A stretch of DNA of 15,530 nt from Clostridia bacterium (GCA_017411585.1 JAFQPV010000342.1:1-15530), one strand, 5' to 3'. Numbered from the stretch's first letter, positions 6,886-15,484 are shown. Notes: a model not told the origin generated them from the sequence alone. Numbers and translations: made by a program.

Positions 6886-7536
6886 TTATAATAGTTCAAG
6901 CAGCTGTGCAGGGTGGTCGATGATTACATCTGCGCCGTTTTCTGAAAGCTCTTCTTTTGTGCGGAAGCCCCAGCTAACGCCGACTGTGAATACACCTGCG
7001 TTTCTGCCGGTTTCCATATCCGTGCCTGTATCGCCGACTTAGAGTATGTCTTCCTTGTTTACCTTCAGGGCATTCATAATTTCATATACACCGGTCGGGT
7101 CGGGTTTAGTAATGCCGTCATCTTTGACACCGCGGCAGAGCAGGATACGATCGCCGAACAAATCCTCAATGACCTTGCAGGCGGTCATATGTGGCTTATT
7201 GGTAAGCACGGCGGTTTTGATGCCTTTGGCTTTGAGGGCATCCAGCATTTCGAAGATGCCGTCGTACGGTCGGGTTAAAAACATAAAGTCTTTGTCGTAC
7301 GCTTCGACATAGTACGGGTAAACCTTATCAAAGTATTCTGCCGAAGCACCGACGGTTTTAAGCGAGCGCTCGATAAGCAGCTTTGCTCCGTTGCCGCAAA
7401 GGTATTTGTATTTTTCGGTTTCGATTGGTGCAAAACCGAAATGTTCTAAAGCGAGATTGACAAAATAGGCAATGGTATCTATAGTATTGGACAACGTTCC
7501 GTCCAGATCAAAGATGACAGCTTTCTTCATATACAA
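6886..7536 (-). pseudogene. HAD-superfamily phosphatase (phosphoglycolate phosphatase-like), interrupted by one in-frame TAA
   Basis: Read from 7536, the frame encodes an HAD hydrolase: motif I DLDGT (D10, D12), motif II T112 (VLTNK), motif III K144 (KPDP). At codon 166 a TAA (7041-7039) stops it. The same frame then continues with VGDTGTDMETGRNAGVFTVGV..., which is motif IV, and ends naturally at 6886-6888 with QLLELL. Joined, the product would be 216 residues, a normal length for this family (about 215-225), and the residue before VGD is usually Tyr or a hydrophobic residue, so a TAT or TAC to TAA change is the simplest explanation. The truncated 165-aa product lacks the Mg-binding aspartates of motif IV and should be inactive. 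No other damage is seen, so the change is recent or a sequencing error. CGGAGG lies 6 nt before the ATG; the M14 peptidase gene follows by 20 nt. Confidence 0.85.
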
Positions 7537-7584
7537 AACCTCCGAAAAAAATTGTAAAAAGTCAAAGATTTTTTCGAAAAACCC

Positions 7585-7613
7585 TTGACTTCGCCATTTG
7601 TTTATTATATAAT
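7585..7613 (+). promoter_or_regulatory. Near-consensus sigma-A promoter for rpoB-rpoC
   Basis: TTGACT (7585-7590), a 17-bp spacer, then TATAAT (7608-7613). Transcription should start near 7620, giving rpoB a 5' leader of about 340 nt. The -35 box is the right arm of a dyad AAGTCAA (7559-7565)/TTGACTT (7585-7591). No comparably good promoter was found closer to rpoB. Confidence 0.8.
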
Positions 7614-7961
7614 CATATGTTGTATTATAAGGTAAAATGAGCGAGAAATGCCCCTTGGGCTTTTCGGCTTGATTGCATTATAACACAGCATACAGGAAAA
7701 TGCAAGTAGTATGTGAAAAAATTTTTTCCACAAAATATTGTGTTTTCCACAGTATATTTGTAAATTGTGAAAGCATCTATACAGCGCACGGCAGTGCGAT
7801 TCGCAGAAGTGCTGCCAAGTGTGCGTCTCCTCTACGCGACGGAAGCTGAGCTCAGGCCTCTTTCACTCCTGACAGACGAGCCCGTGCGGTAGAAAGACAA
7901 ATGCCTTCTGGTTTCAGACAGGCAAAATTTCTGCAAAATTTTACGATGAGGTGATATGCAG
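7614..7961 (+). other. Long structured 5' leader of rpoB
   Basis: There is no gene of normal size here. In order it holds: a possible 11-codon ORF at 7637-7672; a hairpin at 7640-7669; an AT-rich stretch (about 7680-7780) with the self-complementary GAAAAAATTTTTTC, two TTTTCCACA copies (7724-7732, 7743-7751) and a CACAA/TTGTG hairpin followed by TTTT; then three GC-richer hairpins. Hairpin A is 7784-7826 (G-CGCAC-GGCAG paired with CTGCC and GTGCG-T, with an inner TGCG/CGCA helix). Hairpin B is 7831-7893 (TCTACGC and ACGG paired with CCGT and GCGTAGA-type arms, each side with one bulged G, about 11 bp). Hairpin C is 7902-7924 (9 bp, GTTT loop, one bulged C). I do not recognise a known riboswitch or ribosomal-protein leader in it. 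Confidence 0.6.
7637..7672 (+). CDS. Possible 11-residue leader peptide ORF (MSEKCPLGFSA)
   Basis: ATG at 7637 with AAGG 4 nt upstream, closed by TGA at 7670-7672, beginning about 17 nt after the predicted transcription start. It overlaps a hairpin at 7640-7669 (AGC, GAGAA and GCCC pairing with GGGC, TTTTC and GCT). The arrangement resembles an attenuation leader, but an ORF this short can occur by chance and there is no run of a single codon type. Confidence 0.25.
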   Translation: MSEKCPLGFSA

Positions 7962-10900
7962 ATGCCACATGAAATAACTCTGGGTAAAAATAAGCGCATG
8001 AGTTTTTCAAAGATTAAAGAGCCGATCGAAATGCCGAATCTGATTGAGATTCAGAAAAATTCGTACGACTGGTTCTTTGAAGAAGGCCTCAAGGAAGTCT
8101 TTGAGGACGTTTCCCCGATTACGGATTATACGGGAAATCTTGTGCTTGAGTTTATTGACTATACCCTCGATCCGACACCGAAGTATTCTGTTGAAGAGTG
8201 TAAGGAGCGCGACACAAACTATTCCGCGCCGCTTCGCGTAAAGGTGCGCCTGATTAACAAGGAAACAGGCGAGGTAAAAGAGCAGGACATCTTTATGGGT
8301 GAGTTCCCGCTCATGACAGACCAAGGTACATTTATCATCAACGGTGCAGAGCGTGTTGTTGTCAGCCAGCTTGTTCGTTCGCCGGGTATGTACTACGGCA
8401 TGGAGCACGATAAGTCCGGTAAGGAGCTGTTTAATTCTACAGTTATCCCATATCGCGGTGCTTGGCTTGAATATGATATTGATGTAAACGACGTGTTCTC
8501 CGTTCGTATTGACAGAACGAGAAAGCTGCCGGTTACGACACTGATTCGCGCAATGGGCTGCGAGACCAATGCGCAGATTTACGAGTTGTTCGGTGACGAT
8601 GAGCGCCTGAAGGTGACCATGGAAAAGGACAACACCAACCGCGAAGAAGCACTTATTGAAATTTATAAGAAGCTGCGTCCGGGCGAGCCGGCAAACGTAG
8701 AGAGTGCGACCTCGCTGATTATGAATATGTTCTTTGATCCGAAGCGTTATGACTTGGCAAAGGTCGGCCGTTTTAAGTTCAACCAGAAGGTTGCACTTGG
8801 TAAGCGTATCAAGGGACAGAAATTGGCTGAAAATGTTGTTACGGAGGATGGCGAGCTTCTTGCAAGTGCAGGCGATGTATTAAGCGCTGAAGCTGCAATG
8901 GCAATCGAGGATGCAGGTATCAACCGTGTTATCCTGGATTTGGACGGCAAGCAGGTTGTTGTATTCGGTAACAATATGGTGAAGCTTGAAAACTATGTAA
9001 AGCTTTCCGATGAAGATAATGCAGGCTATTTAAAGAACCTCGGTTTCCACACAACTGTGTACAAGCCGGTGCTCGATGAAATCCTTGCAGCTTTAGACGC
9101 AGAAGGCAAGCTTGGTGATAAGCAAGCCGTAGAAGAGGCACTTCTTGCTCGCCGCGTAGAGCTTTTGCCGAAGCATATTTTAGTGGATGATATGTTTGCA
9201 TCCATCAACTACTTTAACAATCTTTGCGAAGGCATCGGTAACTTGGACGATATCGACCACTTGGGCAACCGTCGTCTGCGTTGCGTTGGTGAGCTTTTGC
9301 AAAACCAGTTCAGAATCGGTCTTTCCAGAATGGAGAGAGTGGTTCGTGAGCGTATGAACATTCAGGACCTTGACGTGGTAACACCGCAGACACTGATTAA
9401 CATCCGTCCGGTTGCATCTACCATTAAAGAGTTCTTTGGTTCTTCCCAGCTGTCCCAGTTTATGGATCAGACAAACCCGCTGGCAGAGCTGACACATAAA
9501 AGAAGACTTTCTGCCCTCGGTCCTGGCGGTCTTTCAAGAGAAAGAGCGGGCTTCGAGGTGCGTGACGTACATTATACGCACTATGGTCGTATGTGTCCGA
9601 TTGAGTCTCCGGAAGGTCCGAACATCGGCTTGATTTCTTCGCTGTCCTCGTTTGCACGTATCAACGAGTATGGCTTTATCGAGTCGCCGTACCGTTATGT
9701 GGATAAAGAAACCGGCGTTGTATCGGATGAGGTTATTTATATGACCGCCGATATGGAAGACGGCTTCATTATTGCGCAGGCAAACGAGCCGCTCGATAAG
9801 AGTGGTAAGTTTATCGACAAGAAGATTACGGCTAGATATTTAAACGACTTCGTGGAAGTATCTCCGTCTGAAATTGATTATATGGACGTATCGCCGAGAC
9901 AGCTCGTATCGATTGCGACCTCGATGATTCCGTTCTTGGAAAACGACGACGCAAACCGTGCCCTCATGGGTTCGAACATGCAGCGTCAGGCAGTGCCGCT
10001 GATTCGTACCGAGTCTCCGATTGTCGGTACCGGTATGGAGTATAAGGCAGCAAAGGATTCCGGTGTAGTTGTCCTTGCAAACAACGACGGTGTTGTTGAA
10101 AAGGTTAGCGCAGAGGAAATTATTATTAAGACAAAAGACGGTGAGCAGGAGCGTCATAAGCTTCTCAAGTTCTTGCGTTCCAACCAGGGCACCTGTATCA
10201 ACCAGCGCCCGATTGTTGCTGAAGGAGAGGCTGTGAAGAAGGGCGATATTATCGCTGACGGTCCGTCTACCTCGAATGGTGAAATCTCCCTTGGTAAGAA
10301 TGCCCTCATTGGCTTTATGACCTGGGAAGGCTACAACTACGAGGATGCTGTCCTGCTCAACGAAAGACTTGTTCGTGATGACGTGTATACGTCTATTCAT
10401 ATTGAAGAGTATGAAGCGGATGCAAGAGATACAAAGCTCGGACCGGAAGAAATCACACGTGATATTCCGAATGTGGGCGAAGATGCACTCCGCGACCTCG
10501 ACGAGCGCGGTATCATCCGTATCGGTGCAGAGGTGCGTGCCGGTGATATTTTGGTTGGTAAGGTAACACCGAAGGGTGAAACTGAACTGACTGCCGAGGA
10601 ACGACTGCTTCGTGCCATCTTCGGCGAAAAGGCAAGAGAAGTTCGTGATACCTCCCTGCGTGTACCGCACGGTGAAGCAGGTATCATTGTAGACGTTAAG
10701 GTATTTACCCGTGATAACTGCGACGAGCTGCCGCCGGGCGTAAATGAATTGGTACGCTGCTATATCGCACAGAGACGTAAGATTTCTGTCGGCGATAAAA
10801 TGGCAGGCCGTCACGGTAACAAGGGTGTTATTTCCAGAATTCTTCCGGAAGAGGATATGCCGTTCCTGCCGGATGGTACACCGCTGGATATCGTATTAAA

Positions 10901-11798
10901 TCCGCTCGGCGTACCGTCGCGTATGAATATCGGTCAGGTGCTTGAGGTGCATTTAGGCTATGCAGCAAAGGCGCTTGGCTGGAAGATTGCAACACCTGTA
11001 TTTGACGGTGCAAACGAGGAAGATATCCGTAAGTGCCTCGTGGATGCAGGCTATGATGCAGATGGTAAGACTGTACTCTATGACGGACGTACAGGTGAAC
11101 CGTTTGATAACCGCGTAACCGTTGGTTATATGTATTATTTGAAACTCCATCACTTGGTTGACGATAAGATTCATGCTCGTTCTACCGGTCCTTACTCGCT
11201 CGTAACGCAGCAGCCGCTCGGCGGTAAAGCACAGTTCGGCGGTCAGAGATTCGGTGAAATGGAAGTTTGGGCACTGGAGGCATACGGTGCGGCTTACACA
11301 CTGCAGGAAATCCTGACAGTGAAGTCGGATGACGTTGTCGGCCGTGTTAAGACTTACGAATCGATTGTCAAGGGCGAAAACGTACCGGAGCCGGGTATTC
11401 CGGAATCCTTTAAGGTACTTATCAAGGAATTGCAGAGCCTTGCGCTTGATGTTAACGTGTTGGATAAGGAGGGCAACGAAGTTGACCTCGGACAATACTC
11501 TGATGACGATGACGGTGTTGCACCGCTCACAGTCAACATTGAAGGCAACGAGGACAGCGTAAATCCGAATGCAGCATCTGCTTCTGCATACAATTCGGAA
11601 AGCGCAGACCTGGATGAAGATGCCGCATTCGAGTTTGAAGAAGCGGACGGTGACGGCACAGAGTTGCTTGATTTGGACGATGACGATTTGGATTTATTGG
11701 ACGATCTCGACGATGATATTCTCGAGGCGGAGCCGGTTGAAGATTTTGACGATGATATCGTTGAAGATTTAGATGCGCTCGCAGATGATGATAACTAA
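7962..11798 (+). CDS. rpoB: DNA-directed RNA polymerase subunit beta
   Basis: A 1278-residue beta subunit of core RNA polymerase, which forms one side of the active-site cleft and the rifampicin pocket. Seen: the N-terminal protrusion and lobe (GTFIINGAERVVVSQLVRSPG), the rifampicin region near 9440-9540 (SSQLSQFMDQTNPL, HKRRLSALGPGGLSRERAGFEVRDVH), SPEGPNIGLISSLSSFARIN, NALIGFMTWEGYNYEDA, KISVGDKMAGRHGNKGVIS and the C-terminal GGKAQFGGQRFGEMEVWALEAYGAAYTLQE clamp. D502, H512 and S517 (E. coli D516, H526, S531) are wild type, so no common rifampicin-resistance change is present. The last roughly 100 residues form a very acidic Asp-rich tail. The ATG at 7962 is preferred because GAGGTG ends 8 nt before it; the ATG at 7956 in the same frame is only 2 nt from that site. 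rpoC follows. Confidence 0.98.
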   Translation: MPHEITLGKNKRMSFSKIKEPIEMPNLIEIQKNSYDWFFEEGLKEVFEDVSPITDYTGNLVLEFIDYTLDPTPKYSVEECKERDTNYSAPLRVKVRLINKETGEVKEQDIFMGEFPLMTDQGTFIINGAERVVVSQLVRSPGMYYGMEHDKSGKELFNSTVIPYRGAWLEYDIDVNDVFSVRIDRTRKLPVTTLIRAMGCETNAQIYELFGDDERLKVTMEKDNTNREEALIEIYKKLRPGEPANVESATSLIMNMFFDPKRYDLAKVGRFKFNQKVALGKRIKGQKLAENVVTEDGELLASAGDVLSAEAAMAIEDAGINRVILDLDGKQVVVFGNNMVKLENYVKLSDEDNAGYLKNLGFHTTVYKPVLDEILAALDAEGKLGDKQAVEEALLARRVELLPKHILVDDMFASINYFNNLCEGIGNLDDIDHLGNRRLRCVGELLQNQFRIGLSRMERVVRERMNIQDLDVVTPQTLINIRPVASTIKEFFGSSQLSQFMDQTNPLAELTHKRRLSALGPGGLSRERAGFEVRDVHYTHYGRMCPIESPEGPNIGLISSLSSFARINEYGFIESPYRYVDKETGVVSDEVIYMTADMEDGFIIAQANEPLDKSGKFIDKKITARYLNDFVEVSPSEIDYMDVSPRQLVSIATSMIPFLENDDANRALMGSNMQRQAVPLIRTESPIVGTGMEYKAAKDSGVVVLANNDGVVEKVSAEEIIIKTKDGEQERHKLLKFLRSNQGTCINQRPIVAEGEAVKKGDIIADGPSTSNGEISLGKNALIGFMTWEGYNYEDAVLLNERLVRDDVYTSIHIEEYEADARDTKLGPEEITRDIPNVGEDALRDLDERGIIRIGAEVRAGDILVGKVTPKGETELTAEERLLRAIFGEKAREVRDTSLRVPHGEAGIIVDVKVFTRDNCDELPPGVNELVRCYIAQRRKISVGDKMAGRHGNKGVISRILPEEDMPFLPDGTPLDIVLNPLGVPSRMNIGQVLEVHLGYAAKALGWKIATPVFDGANEEDIRKCLVDAGYDADGKTVLYDGRTGEPFDNRVTVGYMYYLKLHHLVDDKIHARSTGPYSLVTQQPLGGKAQFGGQRFGEMEVWALEAYGAAYTLQEILTVKSDDVVGRVKTYESIVKGENVPEPGIPESFKVLIKELQSLALDVNVLDKEGNEVDLGQYSDDDDGVAPLTVNIEGNEDSVNPNAASASAYNSESADLDEDAAFEFEEADGDGTELLDLDDDDLDLLDDLDDDILEAEPVEDFDDDIVEDLDALADDDN

Positions 11799-11840
11799 TC
11801 CATTTGCTAAATAAAATCCAAATATTTGAAGGAGGTTTTT

Positions 11841-14800
11841 GTGTTGGAATTTACAACATTTGACGCGATAAAAATAGGTTTAGCCTCTCCGGAAAAAATC
11901 AGAGAATGGTCCTACGGCGAAGTTAAGAAGCCTGAAACAATCAACTATAGAACCCTCAAGCCGGAACGTGACGGTTTGTTCTGTGAAAAAATCTTTGGAC
12001 CGCAGCGCGACTGGGAATGTCACTGCGGTAAGTACAAGAAGATTCGCTATAAGGGTATTGTTTGTGACAAGTGCGGTGTTGAAGTAACACGCTCGAAGGT
12101 GCGCCGTGAAAGAATGGGTCACATTGAGTTGGCTACACCGGTATCCCACATCTGGTATTTTAAGGGCATCCCGTCCAGAATGGGTCTGCTTTTGGATATG
12201 TCTCCGAAGGTACTTGAGCAGGTACTGTATTTTGCTGCCTATGTCATCATTGATGCAGGCGAAACAGGTCTTTTGGAAAAATCCATTCTCTCTGAAAAGG
12301 ATTACAGAGAGTGCGTAGAAAAATATGGCGATAGTTTTAAAGCCGGCATGGGTGCAGAGGCTGTAAAAGAGCTTTTGCAGAAGATTGATTTAGAGACACT
12401 GTCTGCAGAGCTGAAGGAAGAGCTTGAAACCGCACAGGGTCAGAAGAAAATTCGTATTGTTAAGCGTTTAGAGGCTGTTGAGGCATTCCGTCTTTCCGGT
12501 AATAAGCCGGAATGGATGATTATGGATGCGGTTCCGGTAATTCCGCCGGAGCTTCGCCCGATGGTACAGTTAGACGGTGGCCGTTTTGCAACGAGTGACT
12601 TAAATGACTTGTATCGCCGCGTAATCAATAGAAACAACCGCTTAAAGAGACTTTTAGATTTACATGCACCGGACATTATTGTTCGCAACGAGAAGAGAAT
12701 GCTGCAGGAAGCAGTGGATGCGTTAATCGATAACGGCAGAAGAGGCCGTCCGGTAACGGGCCCGGGTAATCGTGCGCTCAAGTCCCTGTCCGATATGCTT
12801 AAGGGTAAGCAGGGCCGCTTCCGTCAGAATCTTTTGGGTAAGCGTGTTGACTACTCCGGTCGTTCGGTTATCGTTGTCGGTCCGGAGCTGAAGCTTTATC
12901 AGTGCGGTCTGCCGAAGGAAATGGCAATCGAGCTGTTTAAGCCGTTTGTAATGAAGCGTTTGGTTGGTGACGGCCTTGCGCATAATATTAAGAGTGCAAA
13001 GCGTATGGTAGAAAGACTGCGTCCGGAAATTTGGGACGTGCTCGAAGAGGTAATTAAGGAGCATCCGGTGCTCCTCAACCGTGCGCCGACACTGCATAGA
13101 CTTGGTATTCAGGCATTCGAGCCGGTACTCGTAGATGGTAGAGCACTTAAGCTCCATCCGCTTGTATGTACTGCTTATAACGCCGACTTCGACGGTGACC
13201 AGATGGCTGTACACGTACCGCTGTCTCCGGAGGCACAGTCGGAAGCGCGTTTCTTGATGCTTTCGGCAAACAACCTTTTAAAGCCGCAGGATGGTAAGCC
13301 GGTAACCGTACCGACACAGGATATGGTTCTCGGTAGTTATTACCTGACTTTGGTTAAGGATGGCGAGCCGGGTGAAGGTAAAATCTTCTCCAGCATGGAT
13401 GAAGCGATGATGGCATATAGAAACGGCGTTGTTTCCTTGCATGCAAAGATTAAGGTGCGCGTAGAAAAGGAAATCGATGGCGTGAAGAAAGCAAAGACCA
13501 TCAACGCAACCGTTGGTCAGCTTATTTTCAACGAAAAGCTGCCGCAGGATCTTGGATTTGTGGACAGAAGCAATCCGGACAATGCATTCGAGCTTGAGTT
13601 TACACAGCTTGCAACAAAGAAGCAGCTCGGTATCATCATCGACAGATGTATCCGTGTGCACGGATTCACCGAGACAGCAACCGTGCTTGACGATATTAAG
13701 TCGCTCGGCTTTAAGTTCTCTACACAGGGTGCAATCACTGTCAGCGTAGATGATATTAAGGTACCGGAAGAGAAGAAGAAGTACCTTGCGGAAGCTGAAG
13801 AGCAGGTTGATAAGATTACAAAGCAGTATCGTCGTGGTATGCTTGACGATAATGAAAGATATGATGCAATCATCAAGGTTTGGACAGAAACCAGTGATAA
13901 GGTAACAAAGGCACTTATGGATAACCTGGATGCACTTAACCCAATCTATATGATGGCGCATTCCGGTGCCCGTGGTAGTGTTAACCAGATTCGTCAGCTC
14001 GCAGGTATGCGTGGTCTTATGGCGAACACCTCCGGTAAGGCGGTGGAAATTCCGATTCGTGCAAACTTCCGTGAAGGTCTGAACGTACTTGAATACTTCA
14101 TTTCCACACATGGTGCGCGTAAGGGTCTTGCCGATACAGCGCTGCGTACAGCCGACTCCGGTTACCTCACCCGTCGTTTGGTTGATGTCAGCCAGGATGT
14201 CATCATCCGTGAGGACGATTGCGGTACAACCAAGGGTATGGTTGTTAGTGCAATTGTTGATGGCAAGGAAGAAATCGAGCCGCTGAAGGACAGACTTTTA
14301 GGCAGATATACGCACGAGGATGTTTGTCATCCGGAAACGGGCGAGGTTATCGTTGCTAAGGGTGTTCTTATGGGCGACGATGAAGTTGCTAAGATTTTGG
14401 ATGCCGGTGTGCAGGAAGTATGCATCCGCAGCATTCTTACATGTAAATCCCCGATTGGTGTCTGCGCACATTGTTACGGTGCAAACCTTGCAACCGGAGA
14501 TCCGGTTCCGGTGGGCGAAGCCGTTGGTATCATTGCTGCACAGTCCATTGGTGAGCCGGGTACACAGCTTACGATGCGTACATTCCATAGTGGTGGTGTT
14601 GCCGGTGACGATATTACGCAGGGTCTGCCGCGTGTCGAGGAATTGTTCGAGGCGAGAAAGCCGAAGGGTGTTGCGATTGTTTCCGAGATTGCAGGTAAGG
14701 TAAGCATTTCTGAAAACAAGAAGCGCCGTGAGATTACAGTAACCAACGACACGATTGCGGAAACCCAGACCTATGTGATTCCGTATGATGCGAGAATCAA

Positions 14801-15401
14801 GGTAACAGAGGGACAGGAAATCGAAGCAGGTCAGCCGCTGACCTCCGGTTCCATCAACCCGCATGATATTCTTAAGATTAAGGGCGCAGACGCAGTACAG
14901 AGCTACCTGACACAGGAAGTACAGAGAGTATATCGTCTGCAGGGTGTTGATATTTCCGATAAGCATATCGAGGTTATCGCGCGTCAGATGATGCGCAAGG
15001 TAAAGGTTGAGGATTCGGGTGATACGAATCTGCTCATGGGTAGCTTGATTGATATGTTTGAGCTGGAGGCTGCGAACGAAAAGGTGCGTGCTGAAGGCAA
15101 GCAGGAAGCAACAGCAACGACTGTGCTTCTCGGTATCACAAAGGCATCCCTGGCAACAGACTCCTTCCTGTCGGCTGCTTCCTTCCAGGAGACTACACGT
15201 GTTCTTACGGAAGCTGCAATCAAGGGTAAGGTTGACCCACTGCTCGGTCTGAAGGAAAATGTTATCATTGGTAAGCTTGTTCCGGCAGGTACCGGTATGA
15301 GTATCTACCGTGACATCGATGTTCGCGCCGAAGGCGAGAGCACCGCAATGAGTGAGGCGTTCGATGCAGCATTTGCAAAGAACAATGAGCTGATTGGCTG
15401 A
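11841..15401 (+). CDS. rpoC: DNA-directed RNA polymerase subunit beta'
   Basis: A 1186-residue beta' subunit, which carries the catalytic Mg ion and the clamp. Seen: N-terminal start LEFTTFDAIKIGLASPEKI, the first zinc site C60-x-C62...C75-x2-C78, PVIPPELRPMVQLDGGRFATSDLNDLYRRVI, NLLGKRVDYSGRSVIVVGP, the catalytic NADFDGDQM (447-455, with D449, D451 and D453 holding Mg), the second zinc site C794...C868-x6-C875-x2-C878 (CKSPIGVCAHC) and IAAQSIGEPGTQLTMRTFHSGG near the trigger loop. The length is usual for Firmicutes. The start is taken as GTG at 11841, 5 nt after AAGGAGG; TTG at 11844 is the alternative, and the frame's upstream extension to 11826 would run through the ribosome binding site. 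It follows rpoB by 42 nt without a terminator, so the two are co-transcribed. Confidence 0.98.
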   Translation: MLEFTTFDAIKIGLASPEKIREWSYGEVKKPETINYRTLKPERDGLFCEKIFGPQRDWECHCGKYKKIRYKGIVCDKCGVEVTRSKVRRERMGHIELATPVSHIWYFKGIPSRMGLLLDMSPKVLEQVLYFAAYVIIDAGETGLLEKSILSEKDYRECVEKYGDSFKAGMGAEAVKELLQKIDLETLSAELKEELETAQGQKKIRIVKRLEAVEAFRLSGNKPEWMIMDAVPVIPPELRPMVQLDGGRFATSDLNDLYRRVINRNNRLKRLLDLHAPDIIVRNEKRMLQEAVDALIDNGRRGRPVTGPGNRALKSLSDMLKGKQGRFRQNLLGKRVDYSGRSVIVVGPELKLYQCGLPKEMAIELFKPFVMKRLVGDGLAHNIKSAKRMVERLRPEIWDVLEEVIKEHPVLLNRAPTLHRLGIQAFEPVLVDGRALKLHPLVCTAYNADFDGDQMAVHVPLSPEAQSEARFLMLSANNLLKPQDGKPVTVPTQDMVLGSYYLTLVKDGEPGEGKIFSSMDEAMMAYRNGVVSLHAKIKVRVEKEIDGVKKAKTINATVGQLIFNEKLPQDLGFVDRSNPDNAFELEFTQLATKKQLGIIIDRCIRVHGFTETATVLDDIKSLGFKFSTQGAITVSVDDIKVPEEKKKYLAEAEEQVDKITKQYRRGMLDDNERYDAIIKVWTETSDKVTKALMDNLDALNPIYMMAHSGARGSVNQIRQLAGMRGLMANTSGKAVEIPIRANFREGLNVLEYFISTHGARKGLADTALRTADSGYLTRRLVDVSQDVIIREDDCGTTKGMVVSAIVDGKEEIEPLKDRLLGRYTHEDVCHPETGEVIVAKGVLMGDDEVAKILDAGVQEVCIRSILTCKSPIGVCAHCYGANLATGDPVPVGEAVGIIAAQSIGEPGTQLTMRTFHSGGVAGDDITQGLPRVEELFEARKPKGVAIVSEIAGKVSISENKKRREITVTNDTIAETQTYVIPYDARIKVTEGQEIEAGQPLTSGSINPHDILKIKGADAVQSYLTQEVQRVYRLQGVDISDKHIEVIARQMMRKVKVEDSGDTNLLMGSLIDMFELEAANEKVRAEGKQEATATTVLLGITKASLATDSFLSAASFQETTRVLTEAAIKGKVDPLLGLKENVIIGKLVPAGTGMSIYRDIDVRAEGESTAMSEAFDAAFAKNNELIG

Positions 15402-15443
15402 TAAGTAATAAAAAGGACGATGATTTTAAATCTGAAGTGATAT

Positions 15444-15483
15444 AATGATGGTAGACACAAAAAAGTGTCTACCATCATTTTTT
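15444..15483 (+). terminator. Strong Rho-independent terminator after rpoC
   Basis: A 15-bp perfect stem (15444-15458 with 15465-15479) with an AAAAAA loop, ending in a run of six T's (15478-15483). It lies 42 nt after the rpoC stop and closes the rpoBC transcript, with no further ribosomal-protein or translation-factor gene included. Confidence 0.95.
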
Positions 15484-15484
15484 A

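Noticed and set aside
7773..7925. The structured leader as 6S RNA, signal recognition particle RNA, T-box or a common riboswitch
   Set aside because: I found no T-box sequence, no SRP GGAA-tetraloop helix and no known riboswitch core, and no clear separate promoter or terminator. Only a covariance search could exclude divergent forms.
9437..9540. Possible rifampicin-resistance changes in RpoB
   Set aside because: The positions equivalent to E. coli D516, H526 and S531 are all wild type.
9840..10814. A 324-codon open frame on the minus strand inside rpoB
   Set aside because: It lies wholly antisense to conserved rpoB sequence, is rich in Cys, His and Thr as expected of a codon shadow, and shows no domain pattern.
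13278..14111. A 277-codon open frame on the minus strand inside rpoC
   Set aside because: It is antisense to conserved rpoC and has shadow-like composition. The other long minus-strand frames within rpoB and rpoC were rejected for the same reason.
15441..15446. TATAAT with an upstream TG as a promoter after rpoC
   Set aside because: Transcription would begin inside the terminator stem and no -35 box is present, so it is more likely part of the AT-rich flank.
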